Program-made: the position numbers and the translations under genes
Notes under the pieces: generated by a model
Databases searched by the model: none
What the model was told of the DNA's origin: nothing
The model's input: only the letters and a program-made list of their open reading frames with translations
Part shown: positions 11,343-21,319 of the stretch, piece after piece
Layout of the letters: each line of letters starts with the position of its first letter
Position numbering within the stretch: position 1 is the stretch's first letter
Origin: Agarophyton chilense
Taxonomy: Eukaryota > Rhodophyta > Florideophyceae > Gracilariales > Gracilariaceae
Direction of reading: 5' to 3'
Assembly: GCA_030374765.1 (NCBI GenBank)
Contig: JARGXX010000003.1
Location: 868,001-932,000, forward strand
DNA length: 64,000 nucleotides

Positions 11343-11975
11343 TCAGTGCTTCGTGAGATATAGGACACACAAAAGCACATCCAGCTTGAGCTCTCCATTC
11401 AACATAGAAGGATTCAGCGAACGACCATACTGTCTGAGTAGGACCTTAAACGGTAACCAAGACAGTTCATGAGTAACTCCATAGAAAGAGGGCGAAAATT
11501 CGCACCCAGTGATGGAGTATAAAGTAGCTAAGCTTGAACTGCAACCCCCCATTTCTTGAAGCTTCTCTGTAGCTGTGTCGACATCGTGCACGGTGTCCTT
11601 CAAGACGTGCAATACACCTCTACCATGAATGACAAGATTGCATAGCATGATCAAAAATACATCTGTGTCATCCGAGACGACGAGATAATCGCTGTACTGC
11701 TCCTTATTAGAAGCGATATGTTGCGAAGTTCTCTCTCTCTGAAGCCTTTCGTCTAGATAAGGAGTGATATATTCCTTCATTATCGTGAAAAACCGTGTCT
11801 CAGATTCTCCGTGGAGAACATCAACATGCCCAATACGAGCCCTCCCGCCATTGTCGACTATTAAACACCTTCCGCGAGGATCCAAAACTAGCTCTGACAA
11901 ATCTTCACCAGTACTTGAACATGCGTTCAACACAACACAGCCTCGATATATATAATTGAGTGAGTATTCGTTCAC
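11343..11975 (-). pseudogene. Relic ORF with DTDV motif (unnamed transposon-type protein)
   Basis: An open frame of 210 codons. Its centre reads YSDYLVVSDDTDVFLIML, a hydrophobic strand followed by D-D-T-D-V and a second hydrophobic stretch. The same arrangement occurs, as far as I recall, in a family of uncharacterised repetitive eukaryotic proteins, where it sits downstream of the PGxWH block; here the order on the strand is the same (PG block at about 14.3 kb, DTDV at about 11.7 kb). The acidic cluster could be a metal site, but no fold is assigned. The frame has no convincing start and is probably an internal piece of a longer gene. Confidence 0.4.
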
Positions 11976-12491
11976 TCTTTTCGGATTTCAATCAAGTATA
12001 TGGTTGCTCATTAACGATATAGGTACCGCAAACTTTCCACCATAAAGATATAAGACGCACGAGTTCCCGGATCCTCCTAATAACTCAAAGGCAGCAATAG
12101 CTCCTCAAAACAAGTGCAGTGACGCCAATTCATCTTTGTATTCTCTATCTACCAGCAGAGAAGATCACGGGACATTCAATTCAGCATCGAAAGATATTCA
12201 GTTTTTGCATGCACCACCATGAAGAACAATTGAGTTCCCCGCCCTTGAATTATCTCTTCTGCCCTTCTCAGCCCGTTTCTGCTTGAAGACGAGACTTGCA
12301 TGGTCTATATGCAAGTGAACTTGATTGAGCTTGCGTGCGTACGGGCCTGTTACCCATTTTCTCAGCATAGAATTCATCTTCAAAGTGACAACATTAAAGA
12401 AGGAGGTTCCTCTCCCCCCAGTATCGCCCCGATAATGAAGGGCATTTATAATGCCTACCTGTAACTTGTAGTTCTGGTTGAGGCCGGCTTA

Positions 12492-13853
12492 TTAAAAGTT
12501 CCAGGATACGCTCTTTTCGTTCAAGTTACTTTGAATTTCAAAACCACCAACTAGGTCAAGATTCGATAAATTATTGAAGGGATAGAGAATGTCTCTATTG
12601 TTGCGAACGGAGTACTTCAGAAATCTTGACTTTGAGCCATAGATGAATCTCCCGTTTTGGTCCAAGAAACAGTCAGCAAATGGGGATATCAAGTATAGCC
12701 TATGTTGTAACCTATCCCATCTGCGCATAACCTCTTGCAAGTACTCCATATTGTTCTCACGTATCGCTAGTCGTTCTTCGCAACGCAGTGAGTCCTTCAT
12801 CTTCTCAATCCTTCTCCTGCGCTCCTGTACCAGCTTTGTAAAGACTTTTATTGTTTTTGGTCACTTTGGGGAAGATAGTTGGCCCGTCAAGCTATATTCC
12901 TCTGCTTTGCCTTTGTCTTCGACGTCGCGTTCTCGTAAGAACCCTTTTTTGTTTCGTAGTAATTGGGAAGGTCATAAGACTGCTCTAGCCCTTTTCCACT
13001 TCCTAAATTTCTTTCCATGGAAATACAGCTCTCGTTCTTCATCAGTTAGCTTACCAAATGTTTCTGGGAACACTACAGAAAAAAGAAGCTGAGATGTTCT
13101 CTCTCGCATCTAGCATACGTTTAGTATTTCTTCCTGGTTTTCTGCTATATTAAGACGGCTGGGGGGAGTGCAGAACATGTTGGTTAACCATTCTAGACCA
13201 AGATGTGTTGTAGATAAGAAACCTGCTTCTCGCATCACATGCAAGATTCTTGAAACTGTTCTTCACCGGCATGAATTTCGATCATACTGTGACAGACGAG
13301 TTTGAATCTCCCCGCAATCATTTGCTTCACGTTTCCGGCCCTCACGACCCAGAGTCCGGTATGCCCCTATCATATATCGAATCATCTGTCTAAACATAGA
13401 CACTTTCAATAACCATGCGGCTTAATTTTCGATATGCCCCAATAAATTGGCGCTGAACCTCTTTAGGTGTCTCATGATAAGAATTTCTAATGCTTCATCA
13501 TTATGAGTGTAGGTGAATCATCTTGAATTCAATGCCTCCCGTCCATGACCCGTGAAACTCGGAAACCTCATAACCGCCGTACCAGGCTTGTTTACATACA
13601 ATTCTTGTTGGACAAATGTAGGCATGATCTCTCTGAAGAAAGCGTAATAAAATGAGAGCTCCTGATATTTAAGATTTGTCGAGGAGTGCAGTATAGAATT
13701 GTGCTTGAACCAGAATGCATCAGTTAAATCGGTATGTCCTGTTCTTGAGAGTATATGAAACCCGAAACTTGGAAGCAAACATGAAAACATCACTGTAGTC
13801 ACGAAGTGCTTGCCGTTGGGTCCTTCGGTGTAACGGTTCTCAATTCGCGACAA
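12492..13853 (-). pseudogene. Relic ORFs of the same large element
   Basis: Two open pieces, 12492-12800 (102 codons, charged helical start then hydrophobic segments) and 13518-13853 (111 codons, ending MRFPSFTGHGREALNSR), lie on the same strand between the better defined parts of the large relic. The second resembles the region between the PG block and the C-terminus of the uncharacterised family described for the element (an aromatic-rich YYAFFREIMPTF segment followed by a beta-like stretch), but this is a weak, by-eye match. No catalytic motif is visible. Confidence 0.3.
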
Positions 13854-13867
13854 AGCCGTTTCCCAAT

Positions 13868-15223
13868 TTATATAATCTCATCAATGACTATGTACGTCGT
13901 CCCATGGTAAACATTCCCTACTGGAATGTTACGATTAATCTTTGCAACATGTTGCCTGACATGCTGACCGGTTTCCGGGTTGTCTATTGCCAGCGATTTA
14001 GTGGTATAATGATCGTGTAGATGTATAACTGCTTCAGAAATTGTAGCATCATCCACAAGTACGTAGTCAATGAGATGTATGACCATTGCACCTGATAAAT
14101 TAAACAAGACAGCTCTGTTATTCCGAGCGTGTGAGTGCTATACAATGTTTGTGACATGGGATGCAGAAAGACCAGCACAAGCGGCAAGTTCTTGTAAGCC
14201 AAGACCATCCAACATTTCCTTGCATGGGGAATACCTGGCCTGCTTTCCGGCGTGAAAGGGTCCAGGGAATGTAGCTAGCCATTCATGTAAGTAGGGCTTT
14301 CGTTTCGAATAGTTTCCATACTGCGACAGTGGATCTTCTCTTGTGACGTTTTTTCTACTAGATTCCAACCATAACTCTACCAACATCTTGTATGATGGTT
14401 GATCCCCTCGTCGTAAAATACAACTAGGACGTTCAGGGCTCCCAGGAGAAAGCTGTTCTTTGATTCTGTTTAAGAAGCGACGCACTGTGAGAATGTCGGC
14501 AGCACTATCTCGACTTATTTCCAGATGGATTACGCGATGATCAAGCAGCATTTCCAAACTCTCTCCTCCGCCATAAGGCTTGAAAGCGGAGAACAGCAAA
14601 GTTCGAAAGGTAACTGGACTACGTTGAATCCCATAAGAGTAGTCGGATTTGGTACTGGCTGTATATTCGCATTGCAACGCTTCTTTCCCGCCCACCAATT
14701 GTCCTCTATATAATGCTAAAAGACCGAACACAATGCTGTTAAATTGTTCCAAGACTGCTTTGTTTTCCAAAATCATTAGACGCTTGATAAAATCTTCTCG
14801 TGTATCGAGTCAAACTGGGTTTCTCCATTTGTCTACACTCTACCGTTTGCGTATAAGAAACGCTTGTGCTGCGGAGTCTGTGAGCTTTCGCTTCCGCCTT
14901 CTCCAATGTCCCTGAAGCAGTGACCCATTGACTTTTGGTATGGGTTTACCGTCGCATTTGACAGCATGTAAGGGTTTTATATCCCGGTTATCAAACTGCA
15001 AGACGGGAACAGTACACTCGTCCATATTTTTGAAGTCCCACGGTCCATTCTGCTCTATGTGCGCAATTAGGCTTTGGCGGTACTTTTCGGTTCTAGAATA
15101 GGAAAGAAAGAGAGGCATCGCGTTTAGCACATTAAACAACGAAGGTAACACTTCAAATATACCTCTAATTGACACAGCAATAGTTAAAGGACCATCGGTA
15201 ACGTCCGTTCTTGAAAGAAGCAT
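13868..15223 (-). pseudogene. Relic ORF with PGxxH block (unnamed transposon-type protein)
   Basis: One reading frame is kept from 15223 to 13868 and broken by a few stop codons (near 14839, 14777-14830 and 14137). Its features are a basic cluster (RRRKRKL) at about 14860, the block PYLHEWLATFPGPFHAGKQ at about 14230-14290, GLGLQELAACAG directly after, and a hydrophobic HLIDYVLVDD segment. The P-G-x-x-H plus GL-x-ELA pair is what led me to the large uncharacterised family named for this element. That a single frame is kept for over 1.3 kb shows this was a genuine long gene. Confidence 0.45.
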
Positions 15224-15336
15224 TTGTTAAATGATTTTCAATGCTCGGACGCAAAGCAACAATTCAGCACGAGAGTGGAGTCCTCCTTTGTTCAATTTCT
15301 CTTCAATTGATGGATTCGGTACGCAATCAAGGCAAT

Positions 15337-16437
15337 TTAAAACTCGAAAGACATCAACGTCTTTCCAACAGCTCTGGCTCCTATGTTCCACATTAAAACT
15401 TGTCTTTCTGAGGCAATCATCATAACAAAAACATTACAGAGCCGTTTCTGAATGTTAGCCACTACATCAGATGAAAGACACTGCCAATTCCAGAATAACG
15501 TATTGTTTCTCTTTAAGTATCCAGCGACAACAGTACGGTATTGCTTCATCTCATTTAAGGAGGGTCGTGCGGTGCTCTGTAATGTCAAAGCTTTTGATGA
15601 TACAGCATCAGACAGCATTTGCTCCCAAAAGTCAACAACAACATAACAGCGAAGTCGGTAGCTCAGTCTCTTCAGAATCACCCCTTTTGCGGCGAGAACT
15701 GTTTCAATACGCTTTTGAAGCGTACGACGATCAACATATTTGTGGTAAACATCCACGGTGTTCAGTTCAGAGCACTGAGAAAGACTCTATCTCAAACGAA
15801 CTGCCTCTTGAAAAGGTAACATGCGAAGGCTATCTTCAGCATCACCTTTTGAAAGAATGAAAGTGTTGCGTAGCATGGCAGCAAGCGAGGGTATTACATC
15901 ATTTTCTTTTGCAGCAAAGAGAGGAGACTTCAACGCCAAATTTGGCCGTTCAATGGCAAACAGAGTGCATCGCACGACACAACGATCGATGCAAAAAGAA
16001 ATGCTCTGAATTGAACTTAAGGGCAGCAGTTCACATTTTCCACCGATTACAATGTACAGGCAACTTCTGCAACACAGTGTTCCCATTACATCTAAAGCGT
16101 GTAAACAGTTGTTGCTGTGCATGGACACAGTTTCCTCCATTTGAGAGAAATAATCGACATCTATTAGCTTGTTTAAATCATACACTGGAATGCGCCAAAC
16201 TCTTTGATTTTGCTTCGTGCCGATTGCACAAGCATTCCCTTCCAACACACATATTGGACTTGTCCCTTTTCTTTCAAAATCTCTCTTTCGCATAGCAGCT
16301 TCACGCGCGTATCTAATATGATTGATATGAACATAGCACGAATAGGTGCTACTTGGATCGATAAGTAAATTACTTTCATCATTTGCAGAGCATCCAAAAA
16401 GTCGGCTGTATTCAGCTAGAAAAACCGCGAGAAACAT
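15337..16437 (-). pseudogene. Relic N-terminal ORF of the large element
   Basis: The frame 16437-15787 continues in the same phase as 15756-15337 across a single TAG codon, giving about 366 codons. It is rich in paired Cys residues in its middle (MGTLCCRSCLYIVIGGKC), which may bind metal, but no known zinc-finger spacing is evident. It probably forms the N-terminal part of the protein continued at 15223-13868. The function is unknown. Confidence 0.35.
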
Positions 16438-17688
16438 TCAAAGCATCTAGAAATGGAAGCAAGCGGCATCCTTTTACATTTCTTACATTTGTTTTTATAG
16501 AATTGCAGGTGTAACAATCATGTTTTATGTATCCTATGTTTAATTTGGTGCATCGATTGATCCAGGAACGTAGTGACCTTCTGGATTTTCCCTTTCCATA
16601 ATTTCTGCTGTTGCATATAACAAACCAACCGTAATCATCATCACAAAAATCTGTTTCCAGCCATAGGTTTTGCGATATTGTGCAGTCAATTGAACAAAAT
16701 AGATTAAATAATAAATATGTATTGACTTATGCACGCTTCTGTAACTGTGTCGGAGTGAAAGAGAAGTGTTTGCTTGGTTTTTGAGAGTTACGTGAACCAC
16801 GAGCAAATATAACAGTACGGTACTACTTCCCGGAAAAAATTGGATCGAATGTAACGCGTTTCCCCGTTTCCATTATTATGCCTCTGCTGAAAATGCAAGA
16901 ATTTTCCAGTACTAAAAAGTACTAGCTGTACGTCAACAACGATGGCGGGCACGTCGTCAGATGAGTGGTCAATCTATAGCAAATGTGATGTGGACATTAT
17001 GGGTAAACAGGAACGCAGAGATTTAAGCAATGACGGGGGGGGGGGGGTTGGAGTGTGGCAACAACGATCTCCAATTCAGCACAACGGCATGTTTTCCCAA
17101 AATTCCGTTTGAAATCAAGAATTCACCGACTGAACTACGAAAAAGAATTTGATGTAGGGCATATGCGCAATGGATACTGTGTTACGTTACGTGTGAGAAG
17201 AAGACTAGCTCGACTTTACTTCGATCTCGTTTTTGTCCGCCTTAAGTGTTAATTAATGGTACTGTAATGTTTGACATTGCATTAGTGGTACAGCAGTGCG
17301 CGCTTTTTTTGGAAATCGTTTTTATATTTTTACTTGCAGCAACAGTACTTTTAAAACTGTAACTAATTTGTATGATTTGGGTCTACATTGAATGAAATCT
17401 GTTTATTTATGATGTGTCAGCTTGCTATCGTCTAAATCTTTTCTTAATCTGGCTCTTAGAAGCCCTCGTTTATTCATTTAACACACCGTTATTATATTTT
17501 TGCATACCACTGTACACCCATTGTTGCTTTACCAGCCGCCGACAAGCCGTTCTCATACAAATCTTATTTAGGCCAGAATACTAAAGTTTTGGTTTTCTAA
17601 TTAAAAGTTCTCCTGTAATCCCTCTATTATACACTTTACAAATAGGCGACGGGTAAGGGTTAGCAATTGCTAACACTTGGCTGCTCGG
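16438..17688. other. Intergenic stretch between the relic element and the gene island
   Basis: AT-rich sequence with no convincing gene. It contains an uninterrupted run of thirteen G at 17035-17047, and several AT-rich blocks toward 17.6 kb that could hold the polyadenylation region of the FAD oxidase gene. Confidence 0.5.
17035..17047 (+). repeat. Poly-G run (13 G)
   Basis: A homopolymer of 13 consecutive G residues, the longest G run seen in the window. It is a simple-sequence tract and a place where assembly length may be uncertain. Confidence 0.95.
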
Positions 17689-19593
17689 CTAGTGGGGAAT
17701 ATTTGATGAATCAGCGACTGCAATGTACTGAAGCAGAGCACTGTAGCCGTCGCGCGCAAAGAGCGCAAGCCACAGCACGACATACGCGGCCACGTACGCC
17801 AGCAAGAAGCGCCACTCGCGCGAGGCCGCGGCCGCCTTTCGCTGTCCACGCCTGCTGCTTCGACGTCTAACCAACCTGCCACCGTCGCCCTTGGTCCCGA
17901 CGCTACTCGCCAGGCGCGTCCCGCCGTCGTCAACGTCATCGCCAAAGTTCCGGCCGCCCGCGCGGCCGGCGCCATCTTCGACGCCGCCGATCTCGTCCAG
18001 CCTGTGCCACCGTTTGAGCGCGCGTCCCGCGTCTCTCTTTCCTACCCAATGCCCCACAGCCCCGCCGTCAAACCGCCCCAGCTGCAGCACGTCGCCGAGC
18101 ACATCATCCACAAACATGCCGTAGTCATCCGCCGCACTGCTTTCGTACAGCGCGCGGAACAGCCTCAGTTCGTCGCCAAAGCCTTTTCGCAGCGCCTCCT
18201 TCTCCACCAACCACGCCGAGTCCCGTGAAAACACCCAGCGCGCCCCGGCCACTGCCATCCATCTGGCCGTTACCTCACCCGCAAATGCTGCCCATCCCCG
18301 CGTCCCGCGTGCAGAGCTCGCGCTCAGCACCGCGCAGCATTTGCCGCGGTTGGCCGCCAGCAACGCCGAACTGCCCTTCACGAAGCGCACCTTCAACCCG
18401 CCATTTAGCGGGTACTCGCTCAGCGCCGCCTTGCTCTCCACGATCCCCACCGCGTCAAACCATGCCCGAGATAGCGCTTGCCATTCGGCCTCGCGTCGAA
18501 GCGGCACGCATACACTCACCTCGCTCATAGCTCCATGCTCCATTTGCATATGATGCACGGCATGGTGCACGCTTGTCGTCACTCGATGCCCGTCCAACTT
18601 CCACGCCGTATCCACAAACGCCGCGCGTTGAAACGCGGGCGTGTGCCGCTCGTGAAAGCCGCCATACCCGCCCTTCGCTAGTGGTCTGGCATGTCTGGAC
18701 AACCACTGTGCTACCGTCGGCACCGCGTAACACACGTCAAGCTGTTCTGATTTCATCGAGTGTGCATGTTTCAACACGCGAAGCCATACGAGATCATCCT
18801 CTGCGCGCCACCGTTTCCGCGCGTTATACGAGTTGAATGGTGACCACACTACCTCCACTCCCACCGCGTCGCGCAGTCGGCGTTGCAGCGATGCTGCACC
18901 TCTGGTGAACAAAGAGCGATGCAAATGGAACGAAGTGCGAACCTTGACGTAGCGACGCAGCTTGTCGAGACAGAATGATACGTCGTAAATGACCCCAAAG
19001 GCCCCGAGTGACAGACGGATAGCATTGAACATGGGTCCACCTTGTGATGCCGAATACACTCGCAGCCGCCCAAACGAGTCAATCAGACTGATCTGCACGC
19101 AACAGTCCGCCACCAACGAGTCAGAGGCACACCCACCGAGCAGCCCCGTCGCAATCGCACCGCCCACACTGCGTACGGACCCCAGAGGCGCCTGTGTGCG
19201 CATTTCGTACGCCGCGAACATATGAGACAACAGGGCGCCACATTGCGCAGTGAGCATGTTCCTGTTCTTCGAGTGACGCGTCAGAGCAGAGACGTCGACG
19301 ACGTAGGCGCCGGAGGCAAGTGCGGCTTTTGCGCGGGTGGCGGATGGATCGGTCACTGCCTTGAGACGGCGCCGTTGTGAGCGCGCGAGCAGTATTGCTC
19401 TCTGGAGTTGTTGGAGGTCGGCAGCTTGCAGCAAGCGGTGAGTCGAGGCTTGTGGGTACACAGGTTGAATAAATGCAGCTTTGAGCGAGTCGAATACGTC
19501 GGCTGGTGTGGACTCGCGGCAGGGGTCTTCTAATAACGACAGAAACGTTGTGACGGATGGGGAAAAGGTAGAAAGAACTATACGGGAATCCAT
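17689..19593 (-). CDS. FAD-linked oxidase, L-gulono/galactono-lactone oxidase-like, with C-terminal membrane anchor
   Basis: A single-exon gene of 634 codons starting at the ATG at 19593. Residues about 55-210 form a PCMH-type FAD-binding domain: a QLQRAILLARSQRRRL helix region, SVGGAIATG at 142-150 and LGAFGVIYDV at 196-205, the conserved strand-turn of sugar-lactone oxidases. The C-terminal half contains GHWVGK at 514-519, in the position of the HWxK motif of aldonolactone oxidases. A hydrophobic segment at about 594-613 follows a basic stretch (RLVRRRSSRRGQRK) and looks like a tail anchor. The usual Gly-x-His-Ser site for covalent flavin is replaced by AVTDPSATRAK, so flavin is probably non-covalent. 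Likely role: oxidation of an aldonolactone, as in ascorbate synthesis, at a membrane; other FAD_binding_4 oxidases remain possible. It lies 211 bp downstream of the TerC gene on the same strand. Confidence 0.75.
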   Translation of the reverse strand: MDSRIVLSTFSPSVTTFLSLLEDPCRESTPADVFDSLKAAFIQPVYPQASTHRLLQAADLQQLQRAILLARSQRRRLKAVTDPSATRAKAALASGAYVVDVSALTRHSKNRNMLTAQCGALLSHMFAAYEMRTQAPLGSVRSVGGAIATGLLGGCASDSLVADCCVQISLIDSFGRLRVYSASQGGPMFNAIRLSLGAFGVIYDVSFCLDKLRRYVKVRTSFHLHRSLFTRGAASLQRRLRDAVGVEVVWSPFNSYNARKRWRAEDDLVWLRVLKHAHSMKSEQLDVCYAVPTVAQWLSRHARPLAKGGYGGFHERHTPAFQRAAFVDTAWKLDGHRVTTSVHHAVHHMQMEHGAMSEVSVCVPLRREAEWQALSRAWFDAVGIVESKAALSEYPLNGGLKVRFVKGSSALLAANRGKCCAVLSASSARGTRGWAAFAGEVTARWMAVAGARWVFSRDSAWLVEKEALRKGFGDELRLFRALYESSAADDYGMFVDDVLGDVLQLGRFDGGAVGHWVGKRDAGRALKRWHRLDEIGGVEDGAGRAGGRNFGDDVDDGGTRLASSVGTKGDGGRLVRRRSSRRGQRKAAAASREWRFLLAYVAAYVVLWLALFARDGYSALLQYIAVADSSNIPH

Positions 19594-19804
19594 GCTCTTT
19601 TTTTTCGAGCGTTGATCAACAGTGAGAAATGCGCTCGGGGATAGCGGTGGAATTGTTGAAGCGGGGTGGAAAGATGGGGGAGGGCGGAAATGAGGGCTTC
19701 AAAACAGAGCGCGAAGCGAGCAGCAAGTAACGAAGGTAATAGTCGGGACAAAAAAAATTCGTTTGTGTCAGCAGGCAAGCGGTGCTTGTCGGGCCTATAG
19801 GAAT

Positions 19805-20935
19805 TCAGGCGGATTGCTCGGAGGGGAAGAGTAAGCTGGCAATCACCCCTGTGGTAAGAGTTCCAACAACGACCGACAAGCTTACTGGCACTGGAACCTG
19901 AAAGCCAAATACAGAAGCGCTCATCTTGGCACCTACGAAGGCCAGAACCACAGCTAGCGCCGGTTGCAGGAAACGAAGATCTCCCAGAGAATCGGCTAGA
20001 ATAAAATAAAGACTTCGGAGACCAAGAATTGCGCATACATTTGACACGTAAATGACGGCGGTCCTTTCCGATACTCCCAACACGGCGGGGACCGAATCGA
20101 GCGCAAAAATGACATCTGAGATCTCGATGACTAGCAGTACGAGTAGCATAGGGGTAGCGACCGTCCTACCCTGGAATGACGCGAAAAATCGATCGGCGTT
20201 GTACTGATCAGTGACCGGCAAGACGGACTTGGAAAACTTGACGACGGCATTGTTGGAGAGATCTTCCTCTTGGTCGTCGGAGGAGAAGATAAGTTGAATG
20301 GCAGAGAAGAGCAAAATAGCGGCAAAAACAAGCGACACCGGCTTGAAGCGATGCGTGAGAGCCTCGCCAAAGTAGATGAAGATGCCGCGCATGAGTACCG
20401 CACCGGTGAGTCCAAAAGTGAGCACACGCGACTGGTAAGCGCGCGGCACGGCAAAGTAGTCAAAAATGAGTAGAAACACGAGCAGGTTATCGACTGATAG
20501 AGCGTATTCAATGATGTAGGCAGTGAGAAATTCCAGGCCAGAAGTGGCGTTGTCACGATAGAAAAGCGCACAAACGCCCAAAGCCAACGCCACAAACGCG
20601 GAAGTGACCTTCACATCGTCGGCCAATCGACGGGGCTCGCCAGAAAAATGGTGCGAGTGCGGGTGGGCGTGTGGAGATTGCGCATCTGTGGAAGATTGGT
20701 CGGCGACGACACTCTGCGTCGTCGTCGGCGGAGCGGGCGTGGATTCGGGAGGCGGGGGGGCGGGATCAAGCTTGGCGGCAGGCACAAGACGGCGTTGATG
20801 GAGGCGAAGCGGCGCAAGCGGACGCGACGGGCCGAACGAAACCGGGGAGATGGCAGCGAAGAAGGCGGAAGGAGGCAGCGCGCTCGGGCGCGAGACGCGC
20901 GGCGCGATGGGGACGAAGGCGCTTTGACGAACCAT
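19805..20935 (-). CDS. TerC-family integral membrane protein, probably plastid-targeted
   Basis: The start is set at the ATG at 20933-20935 (376 codons). The frame is open further upstream to 21175, but there it begins at GTG and runs through a pyrimidine-rich leader. Residues 1-60 are rich in Ser, Ala, Pro and Arg with almost no acids, as in a transit peptide, followed by a Pro/Thr/His-rich linker. The TerC domain covers roughly 105-372 with seven or so hydrophobic segments. Its two signature acidic helices are visible: EYALSVDN at 143-150 and EISDVIFALDSVPAVLG at 271-287. In plants the plastid TerC homologue is needed for thylakoid membrane biogenesis and protein insertion; bacterial relatives act in metal ion homeostasis. 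It shares a divergent promoter region with the charged nuclear protein on the plus strand. Confidence 0.88.
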   Translation of the reverse strand: MVRQSAFVPIAPRVSRPSALPPSAFFAAISPVSFGPSRPLAPLRLHQRRLVPAAKLDPAPPPPESTPAPPTTTQSVVADQSSTDAQSPHAHPHSHHFSGEPRRLADDVKVTSAFVALALGVCALFYRDNATSGLEFLTAYIIEYALSVDNLLVFLLIFDYFAVPRAYQSRVLTFGLTGAVLMRGIFIYFGEALTHRFKPVSLVFAAILLFSAIQLIFSSDDQEEDLSNNAVVKFSKSVLPVTDQYNADRFFASFQGRTVATPMLLVLLVIEISDVIFALDSVPAVLGVSERTAVIYVSNVCAILGLRSLYFILADSLGDLRFLQPALAVVLAFVGAKMSASVFGFQVPVPVSLSVVVGTLTTGVIASLLFPSEQSA

Positions 20936-21319
20936 GTCGGCGACTTCGGAGCGGCTGCGACCGCGAGCTCTCCCCCGTGGTGCCGAGGCTAATATGTACA
21001 TCAGCGCTTTATTTTGCGGCAGGTGGCGCCCAGCACAGCTTGTCTGCACCACACGCGCTCTTTCAAAATCGCACCTTTCATTCTCTCTCTCCGCCCTCAC
21101 TCCCGCCTCCACCCAACTCCCCCGCTCCCACTGTGTGCCGCCGCCTCTCTCGCCCACCCGGCACGCGCCTCGCACTGGCGCGCTACCTCCCCGGCGCCTC
21201 TCTCAAACTTTCAAACTTGAGAACCACGTCTCGTCTTCTCCATCTCCCTCATCCCCTCCCTCCCGTAGTTTCGTCCCACTCTCCCCCTCCTCCTCCCCCT
21301 CTCCACCCTCTCTCCAACG
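20936..21319. promoter_or_regulatory. Divergent intergenic region with pyrimidine-rich leader
   Basis: These 384 bp separate two head-to-head genes. The plus-strand half (about 21059-21319) is a long C/T-rich tract running up to the ATG of the SPT2-like gene, so its 5' leader is pyrimidine-rich on the sense strand. The minus-strand half lies just upstream of the TerC start and is G/C-rich. No TATA box stands out. Shared or bidirectional promoter activity is inferred from the spacing alone. Confidence 0.5.

Larger units (their letters stand above)
11343..16437 (-). mobile_element. Large decayed element encoding an unnamed transposon-type protein family
   Basis: Successive minus-strand frames (15337-16437 with one internal stop; 13868-15223 with a few stops in a single frame; 13518-13853; 12492-12800; 11343-11975) read as one or more long proteins decaying together. 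Several blocks resemble, from memory, a family of very large uncharacterised proteins found in repetitive copies in cnidarians and other eukaryotes: a Pro-Gly-x-x-His block (TFPGPFHAGKQ), a GL-x-ELA block directly after it, and a DTDV block (VVSDDTDVFLIML). No terminal repeats were found. The call as a mobile element is inference from the decay, the repetitive neighbourhood and these blocks. Confidence 0.4.

Noticed and set aside
20935-21175. N-terminal extension of the TerC frame by 80 codons to 21175
   Set aside because: It starts at GTG rather than ATG and its sequence is the complement of the pyrimidine-rich leader of the divergent gene. The ATG at 20933-20935 is followed by a plausible transit peptide.
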